From positions 104,854 to 168,853 of the forward strand of contig JABIWH010000019.1 in NCBI GenBank assembly GCA_018701215.1: a stretch of 64,000 bases of DNA. Reading direction: 5' to 3'. Numbering within the stretch: the first letter of the stretch is position 1; every line of letters begins with the position of its first letter. Shown in pieces: positions 1-9,207 of the stretch. Source of the stretch: Rhodospirillaceae bacterium. Lineage in GTDB: Bacteria > Pseudomonadota > Alphaproteobacteria > GCA-2731375. The position numbers and the translations under genes were made by a program. The notes below the pieces were generated by a model. It saw only the letters and a program-made list of their open reading frames with translations, did not search any database and was not told the origin of the DNA.

Positions 1-1073
1 AACTGCCCACGCTCCGTGACGGCCACAGCGCCTACTACGTGCAGCATAACCAAGGCAAAAAAGGTATCTGCATCGACCTCCGTCAAAGCGCGGGGTTGGA
101 AATATTGAAAGGCCTGATCAAAAAAGCCGATGTGCTGGTCGAAAATTTCTCGCCCGGCGCCATTGGCCGCCTCGGCCTTGGTTGGGAGGTGGTGCGGCAG
201 TTAAACCCGAATTTGATCATGTGCTCGATCTCGGCTTTTGGACAGGACGGTCCGTTGCGCGCCCTGCCCGGCTTTGACTATATCGCCCAGGCCTACGCGG
301 GTGCCACCTCGATGATCGGCGAACGCGACGGCCTACCGGCGATAACGGGCTTGGCCCTGGGCGACATCGGCACCGCCGTGACCGCCCTGGCCGCCATTAA
401 CGGCGCGCTGTTTTGGCGTGAAAGAAACGCGGGCCAAAAAGACGCCGGCGGTCAATTCATCGATATCTCGTTGCTGGATTATTATTTCTACTGCCATGAA
501 ATGAACGTGCAGATGGCGTCTTCCGGTGACGTCGAGCCAACACGCAATGGCGCCCAGCATAACGCCGTTGCCCCCCTGGGCATCTTTCGCGCCAAACAGG
601 GCTTTATCGTGATCGTCACATTGGAACACCAATGGCCTAAACTTTGCCAGGCCATGGAGCGTCCGGACCTGTTGGATGATCCGCGCTTCCGCGACAATCA
701 AGCCCGTGTTGCCCATGTCGATGAACTGACCCGCGTCATCGAAGGCTGGATGCAGGCACAACCGGACATGGAAACCGCGCTACGCAGGTTGGAAGACGCA
801 CGCGTCCCCGTCGCCCCGGTCCTGACCGTGCGGGAAGCCATGCAACACCCCCACTTATTGCAGCGGGGCACGGTACGCACTTTTGATCATCCGGCATTGG
901 GGCAATTCCAGGTGCCGGGCAATCCCCTCCGCTATTCCCAAGGCTTGCCGCCACCACCCAGCAAGGCGCCTTTGTTGGGTGAAGACAACGCCGCCGTGTT
1001 GCGCGACTATCTTGGCCTAACCGATGACAAGCTGGCTGATTTGGAACGCGCAGGCATCCTCGTAAAGGACTAA
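1..1073 (+). CDS. CaiB/BaiF family CoA-transferase, 5'-truncated by window edge
   Basis: Family III CoA-transferase, moving CoA between carboxylic acids in the cytoplasm. The frame is open from base 3, and the first residues (ending YYVQHNQGKKGICIDL) match the interior NRNKKS-I-LDL stretch of the family, so the true start lies outside the window. PGFDYIAQA carries the aspartate that forms the acyl-anhydride in this family. VENFSPGAIGRLGLGW and the C-terminal LGEDNAAVL are also typical. About 357 residues are visible of the usual 390-410. The substrate is unknown. It is the first of four family members in this window. Confidence 0.93.
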   Translation, partial: LPTLRDGHSAYYVQHNQGKKGICIDLRQSAGLEILKGLIKKADVLVENFSPGAIGRLGLGWEVVRQLNPNLIMCSISAFGQDGPLRALPGFDYIAQAYAGATSMIGERDGLPAITGLALGDIGTAVTALAAINGALFWRERNAGQKDAGGQFIDISLLDYYFYCHEMNVQMASSGDVEPTRNGAQHNAVAPLGIFRAKQGFIVIVTLEHQWPKLCQAMERPDLLDDPRFRDNQARVAHVDELTRVIEGWMQAQPDMETALRRLEDARVPVAPVLTVREAMQHPHLLQRGTVRTFDHPALGQFQVPGNPLRYSQGLPPPPSKAPLLGEDNAAVLRDYLGLTDDKLADLERAGILVKD

Positions 1074-1207
1074 ATCATCTGATCGGGCAGCGATAGATCA
1101 AACCGCCGGCTTTTGGATAGCTCATCCAGCACTTCGTGCGCCTGACTGACCGCGCCATTGTCGGTCATGGTTTCCAATACAATGAATGGCGCATTCGCCA
1201 TCCCCAT
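1070..1207 (-). CDS. possible small protein, 45 aa, antisense tail to the CoA-transferase
   Basis: A short reading frame on the minus strand fills most of the gap between the CoA-transferase and the PLP enzyme. It starts at an ATG at 1207 with a GAGG-like stretch upstream and ends TAG, overlapping the CoA-transferase stop by four bases. The product begins MGMANAPFIVLETMTD and contains a predicted helical HEVLDELSKSRRF segment. No family is recognised. It could be a real small gene, a remnant of a longer gene, or chance. Confidence 0.25.
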   Translation of the reverse strand: MGMANAPFIVLETMTDNGAVSQAHEVLDELSKSRRFDLSLPDQMI

Positions 1208-1280
1208 CCTAATGTAGTCCTCGATTCACAAACACCAATTTGCCGCAGGCACCCGCGCCATTCAAAAATCGGAGACAGAT

Positions 1281-2420
1281 GTGAGCAATTCCGAAACACC
1301 GAACAGCAAACTCATCGGTCAGCCCGGCTCCCGCTGGAAATTGTTGACGCCGGCATTGATCCTGGATCTGGATGTATTGGAGGCCAATATCGCGGCCATG
1401 GCGGCCTGGGCCAAGGAGGGCGGTTTTGCTCTGCGGCCACACGGTAAGTCACACAAGTCGCCGGACATTGCCCGCCGGCAGGCCGCCGCCGGCGCCGTGG
1501 GCTTGTGTTGCGCATCTTTGCGGGAGGCGCAGGTGATGGCGGCGCACGATATCAAGGGTCTGCTGATCACAACGCCCCTGGCACCGGGCAAGGCGCCGCT
1601 GGTCATTGACCTGATCAAGACTGGCGGCGATGTCGCCGTCGTGGCTGATCATGCGGAACTGGTGGCAGCCTATGGTGCGGCGGCGGCGGCGGCGGGTGTG
1701 AGCCTGGACGTCTTTGTTGATCTGGACGTGGGCCTGGGCCGCACAGGCACGCCGTCGGCGGATGTCGCGATCGAGCTGGCCGGCCAGATATCGGCCCATC
1801 CGGCGCTAAACTATGCCGGCGTGCAGGGCTATATGGGGCATCTACAGCATGTGGATAATCATGCGGAGCGGCGCGGCCGTCTGGATACCGATACGGCTGA
1901 TTTGCAGGCCAAGGTCGATGCCCTGATCAAGGCCAATCTGCCGCCACCCGTGGTTTCGGGCGGCGGTACGGGGACCCATCGCCTGGACGCGGAATACGGC
2001 AGCTTGGGCGAATTCCAGGTCGGTTCGTACCTGTTCATGGATGTGCAGTATTTGACCGTGCAACAAAGCGCGGCGGACGATAAACCATATGGTACTTCGT
2101 TGTTCGTCCAGACCAGCGTGGTCAATATCAATCATCCCGGCTATGCGGTAACCGATGCGGGCCTGAAATCCTTCGCCACCGACGGCCCTTTCCCCATTAT
2201 CGCCTGTGGCGCGCCGGCGGGCGCCAGCTACCGCTATATGGGGGATGAGCACGGCGCCATAGATTACGGGAAAGCTTCCGACAGATTGGGCCTTGGCGAC
2301 AAAGTGGAATGCATCGCGCCGCATTGCGATCCCAACGTCAATTTGTTCAACCACTATCATGTGGTGCGCGGTGACACCTTGGTGGAGATCTGGCCCGTGG
2401 CGGCGCGCGGCAACAGCTAG
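1281..2420 (+). CDS. D-threonine aldolase / DSD1-type PLP enzyme (alanine racemase N-terminal fold)
   Basis: 379-residue cytosolic fold-type III PLP enzyme expected to act on D-beta-hydroxy amino acids (retro-aldol cleavage of D-threonine or dehydration of D-serine-like compounds). RPHGKSHKS near residue 55 contains the PLP lysine. PHCDPNVNL near the C-terminus supplies the histidine and aspartate of the divalent-metal site of this family. The start is GTG, chosen because GGAGA lies 5 bases upstream and TTPALILDLD, the canonical beginning of the fold, follows. The MFS gene follows 18 bases later, suggesting co-transcription. Aldolase versus dehydratase activity cannot be decided. Confidence 0.88.
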   Translation: MSNSETPNSKLIGQPGSRWKLLTPALILDLDVLEANIAAMAAWAKEGGFALRPHGKSHKSPDIARRQAAAGAVGLCCASLREAQVMAAHDIKGLLITTPLAPGKAPLVIDLIKTGGDVAVVADHAELVAAYGAAAAAAGVSLDVFVDLDVGLGRTGTPSADVAIELAGQISAHPALNYAGVQGYMGHLQHVDNHAERRGRLDTDTADLQAKVDALIKANLPPPVVSGGGTGTHRLDAEYGSLGEFQVGSYLFMDVQYLTVQQSAADDKPYGTSLFVQTSVVNINHPGYAVTDAGLKSFATDGPFPIIACGAPAGASYRYMGDEHGAIDYGKASDRLGLGDKVECIAPHCDPNVNLFNHYHVVRGDTLVEIWPVAARGNS

Positions 2421-2438
2421 GGTATCCGGCACCGCGCC

Positions 2439-3608
2439 ATGTTCGTCCTGCTGCTCACAGTTTTCGTCGATCTGGTTGGTTTCGGCATCGTCCTGCCGAT
2501 CCTGCCCTTCTATGCCCAGGCATATGACGCCTCGGCGGTACAAATCACTCTATTGGTTTCCGTCCATTCCGGCATGCAGATAATTTCTTCACCCATCTGG
2601 GGCCGGCTCAGCGATCGCTATGGCCGCAAGAACATTCTGCTACTGACCCTGGCGGGCGGCGGCCTGGCGTTTCTCTGGTTCGGCTATGCAGGCAGCCTGA
2701 TGGGGCTGTTCCTGGCCCGCGGCCTCAGCGGCGCCATGGCGGGTAATATCGCGGTCGCCCAGGCCTATCTGGCGGATATCACCACCACCGAGGACCGCGC
2801 CGGCGCCATGGGCCGCTTTGGCGCCGCCTTTGGCCTGGGCTTCGTGGTTGGACCGGTATTGGGCGGTCTAATGATTGGCGCACAGCCAAGCTTGAATGAT
2901 TTTGCCCTGCCATGCCTGGTCGCCGCCGCATTCTCCCTTGCCGCCATTGTCCTTGGCCTGATCATGTTACGTGAACCGCAAAGGCGGCAAAGCAAGGAAG
3001 GCGGCAAGACACGCCTGGGGCAACTGGCGGCAGCCGTCAGGGCCAATGGCATTCCGCCCATCATCGGTTTGAATTTTCTGGTGACCTTTGCCTTTACCGC
3101 ACTGATGGCGCTACTGCCCTTGTGGTGCCAGGCTCGACTAGGCTGGGGGCCGCCCGAGGTCAGCTATGCCTATGCCTATATCGGGTTGCTGGTCGCGGCC
3201 CTGCACGGCCTGCTGGTTGGCCCTTTGACCCGGACTTTCGGTGAGCCCAGGCTGCTGTTTCTGGGTGCGATATCCTTAAGTACCGGAATGTTGTCAATGC
3301 CCTGGATTGATGGCATCGCGAGCTTCGCCGGCGTTGTATTGTTGCTGTGCATGGGGACCTCGTTTTGCCATCCGGTCCTGACCGCGATGATCTCCCAGCG
3401 CGCCGATGGCGATCACCAGGGTACGGTGATGGGTGCCACCAGCTCCATCGCCGCCCTGGGCCGCATTTGCTCGCCTCCCTTGGCCGGCCTGTTGTTCTCC
3501 CAGCTGGGACCGAACTGGCCCATGCTGATGGGCGGCATTATTGTCTTACCCGTGGCCGTGGCGGCGGCGTGGATGTCCCTGAAGTTTGAACGGCGGCAAG
3601 ATCAATGA
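2439..3608 (+). CDS. MFS transporter, DHA1 / TetA-like family
   Basis: 389 residues with about twelve hydrophobic segments, an inner-membrane proton-coupled transporter. The N-terminal VDLVGFGIVLPILPFYAQ is characteristic of the tetracycline-exporter-like branch, and loop 2-3 has GRLSDRYGRKNILL, the MFS motif A. Family members export drugs or small metabolites, and the substrate here is unknown. It sits between the PLP enzyme and the binding protein, overlapping the latter by four bases (ATGA), so translational coupling is likely. No tetR-like regulator is adjacent, which argues against a dedicated resistance cassette. Confidence 0.9.
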   Translation: MFVLLLTVFVDLVGFGIVLPILPFYAQAYDASAVQITLLVSVHSGMQIISSPIWGRLSDRYGRKNILLLTLAGGGLAFLWFGYAGSLMGLFLARGLSGAMAGNIAVAQAYLADITTTEDRAGAMGRFGAAFGLGFVVGPVLGGLMIGAQPSLNDFALPCLVAAAFSLAAIVLGLIMLREPQRRQSKEGGKTRLGQLAAAVRANGIPPIIGLNFLVTFAFTALMALLPLWCQARLGWGPPEVSYAYAYIGLLVAALHGLLVGPLTRTFGEPRLLFLGAISLSTGMLSMPWIDGIASFAGVVLLLCMGTSFCHPVLTAMISQRADGDHQGTVMGATSSIAALGRICSPPLAGLLFSQLGPNWPMLMGGIIVLPVAVAAAWMSLKFERRQDQ

Positions 3609-5413
3609 ATTTATGCGCTCTCCCTCTAGCGTTCCTGTTGCTAAGCCTGAGCTGTTTCAGGGCCGCCGCCGCACCGGCCATCGCCATGCACGGGACACCG
3701 AAGTACGGCCCCAACGAGACCCATTTCGCCTATGCCAATCCCGATGCGCCCAAGGGCGGGCGACTGGTCCTGGGCCGGGTGGGTAGTTTCGACAGCCTGC
3801 AGCATTTCATCGTGCGCGGGGCCCGCGCCGATGGCCGGCGCCTGAGCCATCAAAGTCTGCTGGCCCGCGCCTTTGATGAACCTTTCTCGCTCTACGGCCT
3901 GATCGCGGACGATGTCTCGACCCCGCCCGACAGATCCGCGGTCACGTTCCAGCTGCGCCCCGGCGCGCGCTTTCATGACGGCAGCGAGATCACCGTTGAT
4001 GATGTGATTTTTTCGCTGGAAATTCTGCGCAGCAAAGGCCGGCCCAATCATCGTTTCTATTACGGCCAGGTCGCCGCCATCGAACAGCCCGGTCCCCGCA
4101 CCATCACTTTCCGTTTCAAGGACAACCGCAACCGGGAACTGCCCTTGATCATGGGCATGATGCCGATCCTCTCGCGCGCCTGGTTTCAGAACCGCGAATT
4201 TGACCGGGTCTCGCTGACGCCGACGATGGGTAGTGGACCGTATGTGGTGGACAAGGTCGACCCGGGCCGATCCGTGCACTACCGGCGGATCAAGAACCAT
4301 TGGATGGAAAACCTGCAGAGCGGCAAGGGCCAGAATAATTTCGATGTTATCCGTTACGACTATTACCGCGACGACAGCGCCATGCTGGAAGCCTTCAAGG
4401 CCGGCAAGGTTGATCTGCGCGTGGAATCCGATCCCAAGCTGTGGGCGCAATCCTATGACTTCCCGGCCCGGCGTCAGGACAAGGTCCGCTTGGAGGAATT
4501 CAGCAACGGCCGCCCGGCGGGCATGTATGCCTTTGCCCTGAACAGCCGGCGCGCTGTTTTCCGCGACCCAAGGGTGCGCGCCGCGATGGCTTATGCGATC
4601 GATTTCAAGTGGTTGAACAAGACCCTGTTCCATGGCGCCTATCACCGCACGCGAAGCTATTTTGAGAATTCGGAATTGGCCGCCACCGGCCTGCCCGGTG
4701 CTGAGGAGCTGGAGCTGTTGGCGCCTTTCCGGGACGGACTGCCCAGCGAAGTTTTCACCAAGGCCTATGCCCCGCCCAGTGCGGACGGAAGTGGCCGGCT
4801 GCGGCGCAATCTACGCATGGCGCGCAAGCTATTGGCGGAGGCCGGCTGGCGCATCAAGGACCTGAGGTTGATCCACGAAAGCGGCGGTGAACCCTTCGAG
4901 TTCGAAATCATGCTGGTCCGCCGCAACAACGAAAAGCTGGCCCTGCATCTGGCCCGAAATCTAAAAAAACTTGGTATTGAGGTAGTGGTCCGCACGGTGG
5001 ATACCGCACAATACCAACAGCGCACCAACACCTATGACTTCGATGCCATGGTCTATTGGTGGGATCCTTCACTCTCACCGGGCAACGAGCAGGCCTTTTA
5101 TTGGGGTACGCAAGCCGCCACGCGTGAGGGCACGCGCAACTACCCCGGCATCAAGGTTCCCGCCATCGATGCCCTGGTGCGGAAAATTTCCGATGCCCAC
5201 GACCGCGCCGATCTCGTCAATGCCGTCCGCGCCATGGACCGGGTGCTGCAATGGGGCCATTACGTGATCCCGCTGTTTCACCTGAAGGCCGACCGCATCG
5301 CCCTATGGGACCGTTTTGGGCGGCCCCAGGCGACGCCGATCTATGGCTATCGTCTTGAAACCTGGTGGGAAGATCCGGTGAAGGCGGCTAAGATTGGTCA
5401 AAATCGAAATTAG
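3605..5413 (+). CDS. periplasmic solute-binding protein family 5, YejA-like
   Basis: 602-residue extracellular binding protein of the oligopeptide type. The N-terminus is hydrophobic (LPLAFLLLSLSCF) and ends in an AAAAPA cleavage-site-like stretch, so it is probably secreted to the periplasm. HGTPKYGPNETHFAYANPDA closely resembles the start of mature YejA-type proteins, which bind oligopeptides or peptide antibiotics. TFQLRPGARFHDGSEITVDDV is the usual family 5 core. The start overlaps the MFS stop. No ABC permease or ATPase genes follow, so the partner transporter must be encoded elsewhere. Confidence 0.9.
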   Translation: MNLCALPLAFLLLSLSCFRAAAAPAIAMHGTPKYGPNETHFAYANPDAPKGGRLVLGRVGSFDSLQHFIVRGARADGRRLSHQSLLARAFDEPFSLYGLIADDVSTPPDRSAVTFQLRPGARFHDGSEITVDDVIFSLEILRSKGRPNHRFYYGQVAAIEQPGPRTITFRFKDNRNRELPLIMGMMPILSRAWFQNREFDRVSLTPTMGSGPYVVDKVDPGRSVHYRRIKNHWMENLQSGKGQNNFDVIRYDYYRDDSAMLEAFKAGKVDLRVESDPKLWAQSYDFPARRQDKVRLEEFSNGRPAGMYAFALNSRRAVFRDPRVRAAMAYAIDFKWLNKTLFHGAYHRTRSYFENSELAATGLPGAEELELLAPFRDGLPSEVFTKAYAPPSADGSGRLRRNLRMARKLLAEAGWRIKDLRLIHESGGEPFEFEIMLVRRNNEKLALHLARNLKKLGIEVVVRTVDTAQYQQRTNTYDFDAMVYWWDPSLSPGNEQAFYWGTQAATREGTRNYPGIKVPAIDALVRKISDAHDRADLVNAVRAMDRVLQWGHYVIPLFHLKADRIALWDRFGRPQATPIYGYRLETWWEDPVKAAKIGQNRN

Positions 5414-5428
5414 TAACTGGAGGAAGTG

Positions 5429-6283
5429 ATGCAGACTGGAACATTTATTGGCTTCGACGTACGGCTGGAAAAACCGGGTATAGCCTGGATTACCTTTAAT
5501 ATGCCGGAGCGTCTGAACGGCATGACGCCCGCCATAAAGCGTGACCTGATCGAAACCCTGCACCAGGCACAGATGGACAACGCCGTGCGCATCATCGTTA
5601 TCACCGGCACGGGCCGGGGCTTTTGTGCCGGCGATGATCTGAAGTCCTATTCCAAGGGCCTGCAAGCCGAACAGGGCCTGGTGCCCCCCATTCCCCCCGG
5701 CCATGACACGCCTATCGGCACTTATGCGGGCTTGCGCACGGTCAGCCAGGAACTGAACCGGGTGATCCGTGCCATCGACAAGCCGACCATCGCGGCCCTG
5801 AACGGCGTCGCCATTCAGACCGGATTTTCACTGGCTCTGGCCTGTGATTTCCGTATCGCGGCGGCGGAAGCCAAAATGGGCAGCGCCACCTTACGTTTCG
5901 CCCTGCTGCCCGATGAAGGCGGCCAGCATTTGCTGGTCCAGCACATGGGCCTGGCCAAGACCCTTGATTTCCTCATGCGCAAGCGGATCGTTTCCGCCGC
6001 CGAGGCGCTGGATCTGGGCCTGGTGCATGAAGTCGTGCCCGGCGATCAGCTGGCCCAGGCGGCGGGCGATCTGGCGCGCGAGCTGGCGGACGGACCACAA
6101 GTCGCCATGCGGCTTTTGAAGCGTTCGATCTATAACGCCGCCGAACTGACATTCGAGCAGTCGTGCGACGAGATCGCGGCCAGGACAGCCGTGGTCGACT
6201 ATCACCCCGACGCCCGCGACGGTGTCGCCTCGTTCGTGGAAAAGCGCGCGCCGAAATTTAACGCCTGGCTGGAAGAAAGCTGA
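5429..6283 (+). CDS. enoyl-CoA hydratase/isomerase (crotonase) family protein
   Basis: 284-residue crotonase acting on acyl-CoA thioesters in the cytosol. ITGTGRGFCAGDDLKSYSKG is the oxyanion-hole region and ALNGVAIQTGFSLALACDFRIA the second conserved block. RFALLPDEGG carries an acidic residue in the position of the catalytic glutamate. The ATG at 5429 is preferred over the GTG three bases earlier because GGAGG lies 5 bases upstream of it. The stop is one base from the end of the convergent lysE-type gene, leaving no room for a separate terminator. The exact reaction is not assigned. Confidence 0.92.
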   Translation: MQTGTFIGFDVRLEKPGIAWITFNMPERLNGMTPAIKRDLIETLHQAQMDNAVRIIVITGTGRGFCAGDDLKSYSKGLQAEQGLVPPIPPGHDTPIGTYAGLRTVSQELNRVIRAIDKPTIAALNGVAIQTGFSLALACDFRIAAAEAKMGSATLRFALLPDEGGQHLLVQHMGLAKTLDFLMRKRIVSAAEALDLGLVHEVVPGDQLAQAAGDLARELADGPQVAMRLLKRSIYNAAELTFEQSCDEIAARTAVVDYHPDARDGVASFVEKRAPKFNAWLEES

Positions 6284-6284
6284 T

Positions 6285-6896
6285 TTAGCGCTCGGCCAGG
6301 GCCAACTTTAGGCCCAGGGCGATAAAGGCGCCGGCGAAGGCGCGGCGGAACCAGATCATCACCTTTGGCCTGGAGATGATGCTGTCGCGCACGGCAGCGG
6401 CGAACAGGCCGTAAAGGATGAAGACGGCGAACGTCATGGCCATGAAAACAGCGCCCAGGCCCAGCATGCGCAAAGCCGCGCCGTCCGAACCGGTTGAAAC
6501 AAATTGCGGCAGAAAGGCCAGGAAAAACATCGAGAGTTTAGGATTGAGGATATTGATCAGGATGCCCTTGATGATGACGCCGCCCATGGGCCGATTGTCC
6601 ACTTCCGCCTCGACCGCCAACGCGCCCTTTTCCTGTAGAACGCCCCACGCCATATAAAGCAGATAGGCGACGCCCAGATATTTGACGATCTCGAACGCCA
6701 GGGCAGAGGCATGCAGCAGCGCAGCCAGGCCCAGAACCGTCGCCGCGATATGGGGCAGAATACCAAGGGTACAGCCAAATGCCGCAACCACGCTGGCCAT
6801 CGCGCCGCGCGAGAGGCCATGTGCCAGGGTGTAGAGCACGCCGGTGCCGGGCACGATGACGACAATGAACGAGGTGAGCAGGAATTCAGTACTCAT
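6285..6896 (-). CDS. LysE/RhtB family amino-acid exporter
   Basis: 203-residue inner-membrane protein with about six hydrophobic segments. The start FLLTSFIVVIVPGTGVLYTLAHGLSRG matches the LysE family signature (PGPG-like turn followed by the G-x-x-x-G helix), and YLLYMAWG closes the first half as in RhtB-type threonine/homoserine exporters. The start overlaps the stop of the upstream unassigned gene by four bases (ATGA), so the two are translationally coupled and probably form the tail of the era transcript. The substrate is unknown. Confidence 0.9.
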   Translation of the reverse strand: MSTEFLLTSFIVVIVPGTGVLYTLAHGLSRGAMASVVAAFGCTLGILPHIAATVLGLAALLHASALAFEIVKYLGVAYLLYMAWGVLQEKGALAVEAEVDNRPMGGVIIKGILINILNPKLSMFFLAFLPQFVSTGSDGAALRMLGLGAVFMAMTFAVFILYGLFAAAVRDSIISRPKVMIWFRRAFAGAFIALGLKLALAER

Positions 6897-7549
6897 GACG
6901 ACGGATAGAGTGCGATTTCCAACCAGAAGCTATCGGCAAACAGATCCGCTGCATCGGCAAATGCGTCGGGTAAAACCCCACCGGTATCGTTCTGTGATGC
7001 CTCGATCATAGCGAGATATTTCTGTTGTCCCGGCCCGCCGCCATAGATCTGCCGCTCGGATGTCATGATGCCCGAGATCTCCTCATCAACGGCATAGAGG
7101 CGCACACGATGAACGCCATCGCCGCTCGCAGCCGTGGGCAGCCATTGCGCCGCCAGTTGCGCCGCCGTCTCTGCTTCCATATTGAAGCGGAAGGTCTGGA
7201 TATACGGTGCCTCCATGGGCGCGGCCTGTCCCGCTTCGGCCAGCAGGCGATAGATATTGCGCGATGGATTGCGGAAGTAGGTCAACGCCTCCTGGGTCCA
7301 CGGGGTAGGATCGTTCAGACGCGCCATGTAGGCATCGGAGGCAAACACCGATGCCGCGTCGGTCTCGTAAAACATCAGAAAATTTGGTGCCTCGCCGAGG
7401 CCCCGATAACGGCGGCCGACATTGAAGCCGGGAATGGAGATGCGCTCGGGGATATGTTCGCAATTATGCCATTCCTGAAACCGCAGCATACTGTCCGCAC
7501 CGATATCGGCCCAAAATGCCATCAAACCCTGGGAGCCATTACGTTTCAC
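6893..7549 (-). CDS. conserved hypothetical protein, possible alpha/beta-barrel type
   Basis: 218 residues, no signal peptide or membrane segment. It has two halves of similar layout: MAFWADIG..WHNCEHIPERI..GFNVGRRYRG..PNFLMFYETD, then a second strand-rich half ending in ASGDGVHRVRLYAVDEE. The conserved-looking EWHNCEHIPER recalls EthD/dimeric-barrel proteins, but I do not recognise the family with certainty. The GTG start is chosen because AAGGAG lies 7-8 bases upstream. It begins 10 bases after era and overlaps the LysE-type gene, so the three are likely one transcript. No function is proposed. Confidence 0.75.
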   Translation of the reverse strand: MKRNGSQGLMAFWADIGADSMLRFQEWHNCEHIPERISIPGFNVGRRYRGLGEAPNFLMFYETDAASVFASDAYMARLNDPTPWTQEALTYFRNPSRNIYRLLAEAGQAAPMEAPYIQTFRFNMEAETAAQLAAQWLPTAASGDGVHRVRLYAVDEEISGIMTSERQIYGGGPGQQKYLAMIEASQNDTGGVLPDAFADAADLFADSFWLEIALYPSS

Positions 7550-7559
7550 GGTTTACTCC

Positions 7560-8480
7560 TTAACGGTGATAATCCAGACCCATTTCGCGGTAGCGTTCGG
7601 GGTCGTCCTGCCAATTATCGCGCACCTTGACGAACAGGAACAGATGCACGGTGCAGCCAAAAATCTCGGCCATTTCTTCCCGCGCCTCGGCCCCGATCTG
7701 TTTGATCTGCTGACCGCCCTTGCCCAGCACAATGGCCTTTTGCGTATCCCGGCGCACATAGATCACCTGCTCGATACGCAAGGCGCCGTCCTTGAGGGTT
7801 TTCCAGGATTCCGTTTCCACCGTCGAGGCATAGGGCAATTCCTGGTGCAGGCGCAGGAACAGTTTTTCCCTAGTAATCTCGGCCGCCAGCAGACGTTCGG
7901 AGATATCCGCCAATTGATCCTCGGGGTAATGCCACGGCCCAAGGGGCAGCTTCGCCGCCAGGGCCGCCAATAGATCCGCGACGCCATCGCCCTTCAGGGC
8001 GGAGATCATGAAGACTTCCCCAAAGACGCCTTCTTCGTGAAGTTTTTCCGCCAGGGCCAACAGCGTCTCCCGGCGTACCAAATCGATCTTGTTGATCACC
8101 AGGGTCGCCGTCATGCCCTCTTTCTTCAGGCCGGCAATAATGGCCCTGGTATTGCCGTCCATGCCACGGTCCGCATCCACCAGCACGGCCCGAATATCGG
8201 CATCCGCGGCCCCGCTCCAGGCCGCCGCCACCATGGCTTTTTCCAGCCGCTGTTTGGTCTTGGCGAAGATACCCGGCGTATCAACGAAGACAATTTGGGC
8301 GTTATCGTGAATAGCGATAGCGGTAATCCGCGCCCGTGTAGTCTGCACCTTTGGCGTAACGATGGATACCTTGCTGCCGACCAAGGCGTTGGTCAGGGTC
8401 GATTTTCCCGCGTTGGGTGCGCCCAACAGGGCGACGAAGCCACAACGTTTGGTTTCGTCTTCATGTTCTATGTCGGCCAT
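7560..8480 (-). CDS. era: GTPase Era
   Basis: 306-residue ribosome-assembly GTPase that binds 16S rRNA near its 3' end. G1 GAPNAGKST, G3 DTPGIF, G4 NKID and G5 SALKGDG are all present, followed by a C-terminal KH domain with VLGKGGQQIKQIG. The ATG at 8480 (MADIEHED) is preferred over an upstream non-ATG codon that would overlap rnc. It starts one base after the rnc stop, so lepB-rnc-era are one operon as in other alphaproteobacteria. recO, which often follows era, is not here. Confidence 0.97.
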   Translation of the reverse strand: MADIEHEDETKRCGFVALLGAPNAGKSTLTNALVGSKVSIVTPKVQTTRARITAIAIHDNAQIVFVDTPGIFAKTKQRLEKAMVAAAWSGAADADIRAVLVDADRGMDGNTRAIIAGLKKEGMTATLVINKIDLVRRETLLALAEKLHEEGVFGEVFMISALKGDGVADLLAALAAKLPLGPWHYPEDQLADISERLLAAEITREKLFLRLHQELPYASTVETESWKTLKDGALRIEQVIYVRRDTQKAIVLGKGGQQIKQIGAEAREEMAEIFGCTVHLFLFVKVRDNWQDDPERYREMGLDYHR

Positions 8481-8481
8481 G

Positions 8482-9204
8482 TCATTTCGCTTTCTTGCCC
8501 CCACCCTTGTCCCAGCCGGGCAATGTATCGAGGGTCGTCAACATCGCCCGCGCCGCCGCTTTTTCCGCCTCCTGACGGGAGCCGCCCTGGCCCTGGGCGG
8601 CCTTCAGGTCGTCGGTGCTCACTTCCACCGTAAAGCAGGGTTCATGATCGGGCCCCTCCCGAGAGACGATCTTGTAGTATGGCGGTTTGCCACTGCGGCC
8701 TTGGATCAATTCCTGCAACTCGGTCTTGGGGTCCTTGCCGGCGGCACCGCTGTTGGCCATGAAACCGGCCCAATAACGCAATACGAAGGCCTCCGCCACC
8801 GCGAAACCGCCGTCAAGATACAGCGCGCCGATCACCGCCTCGCAAACATCCGCCAGGATCGCGGGTTTGTCCCGCCCGCCCTGGCGCGCCTCGCTTTTGC
8901 CCAGCAGAATATATGGCCCCAGACCAATCAGCCGGGCCGCATCGGCAACCGTGCCACGGCGTACCAGGGTGTTGAAGCGGACAGCCAGGCCGCCCTCGTC
9001 GGCGCCAGGGTCATCACGGTACAGGGCGGTGGAGATCACCAGACCCAGCACCCGGTCACCCAGGAATTCCAGGCGCTGATAATCCCGCCCGCCCTGTCGG
9101 CGGCGGTCCAACGAGGGATGGCTCAAGGCCTCTGCCAGCAGTTCCGGTTGCGCGAATTGATGTCCCAACAGGGGATAAAGCGGCGATAAATCCGGCTCAC
9201 TCAC
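8482..9204 (-). CDS. rnc: ribonuclease III
   Basis: 240-residue double-strand-specific endoribonuclease that processes rRNA and structured mRNAs. The RNase III signature QRLEFLGDRVLGL holds the metal-binding acidic residues, and DVCEAVIGALYLDGG supplies the second catalytic acidic pair. A dsRNA-binding domain (KTELQELIQG ... GGSRQEAEKAAARAML) forms the C-terminus. The gene lies 3 bases downstream of lepB and 1 base upstream of era, a tightly coupled arrangement conserved across proteobacteria. Confidence 0.97.
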   Translation of the reverse strand: MSEPDLSPLYPLLGHQFAQPELLAEALSHPSLDRRRQGGRDYQRLEFLGDRVLGLVISTALYRDDPGADEGGLAVRFNTLVRRGTVADAARLIGLGPYILLGKSEARQGGRDKPAILADVCEAVIGALYLDGGFAVAEAFVLRYWAGFMANSGAAGKDPKTELQELIQGRSGKPPYYKIVSREGPDHEPCFTVEVSTDDLKAAQGQGGSRQEAEKAAARAMLTTLDTLPGWDKGGGKKAK

Positions 9205-9207
9205 GGT

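Noticed and set aside
333..761. Long antisense open frames opposite real genes (for example 333-761, 1842-2543, 3641-4645, 12184-13305, 38620-39867, 39668-40570)
   Set aside because: They lie opposite genes with clear family motifs, have no recognisable domains, and are a normal by-product of high GC content.
2439..3608. Tetracycline resistance efflux pump
   Set aside because: The TetA-like start is shared by many DHA1 transporters, there is no tetR-type regulator, and the gene sits in a metabolic cluster.
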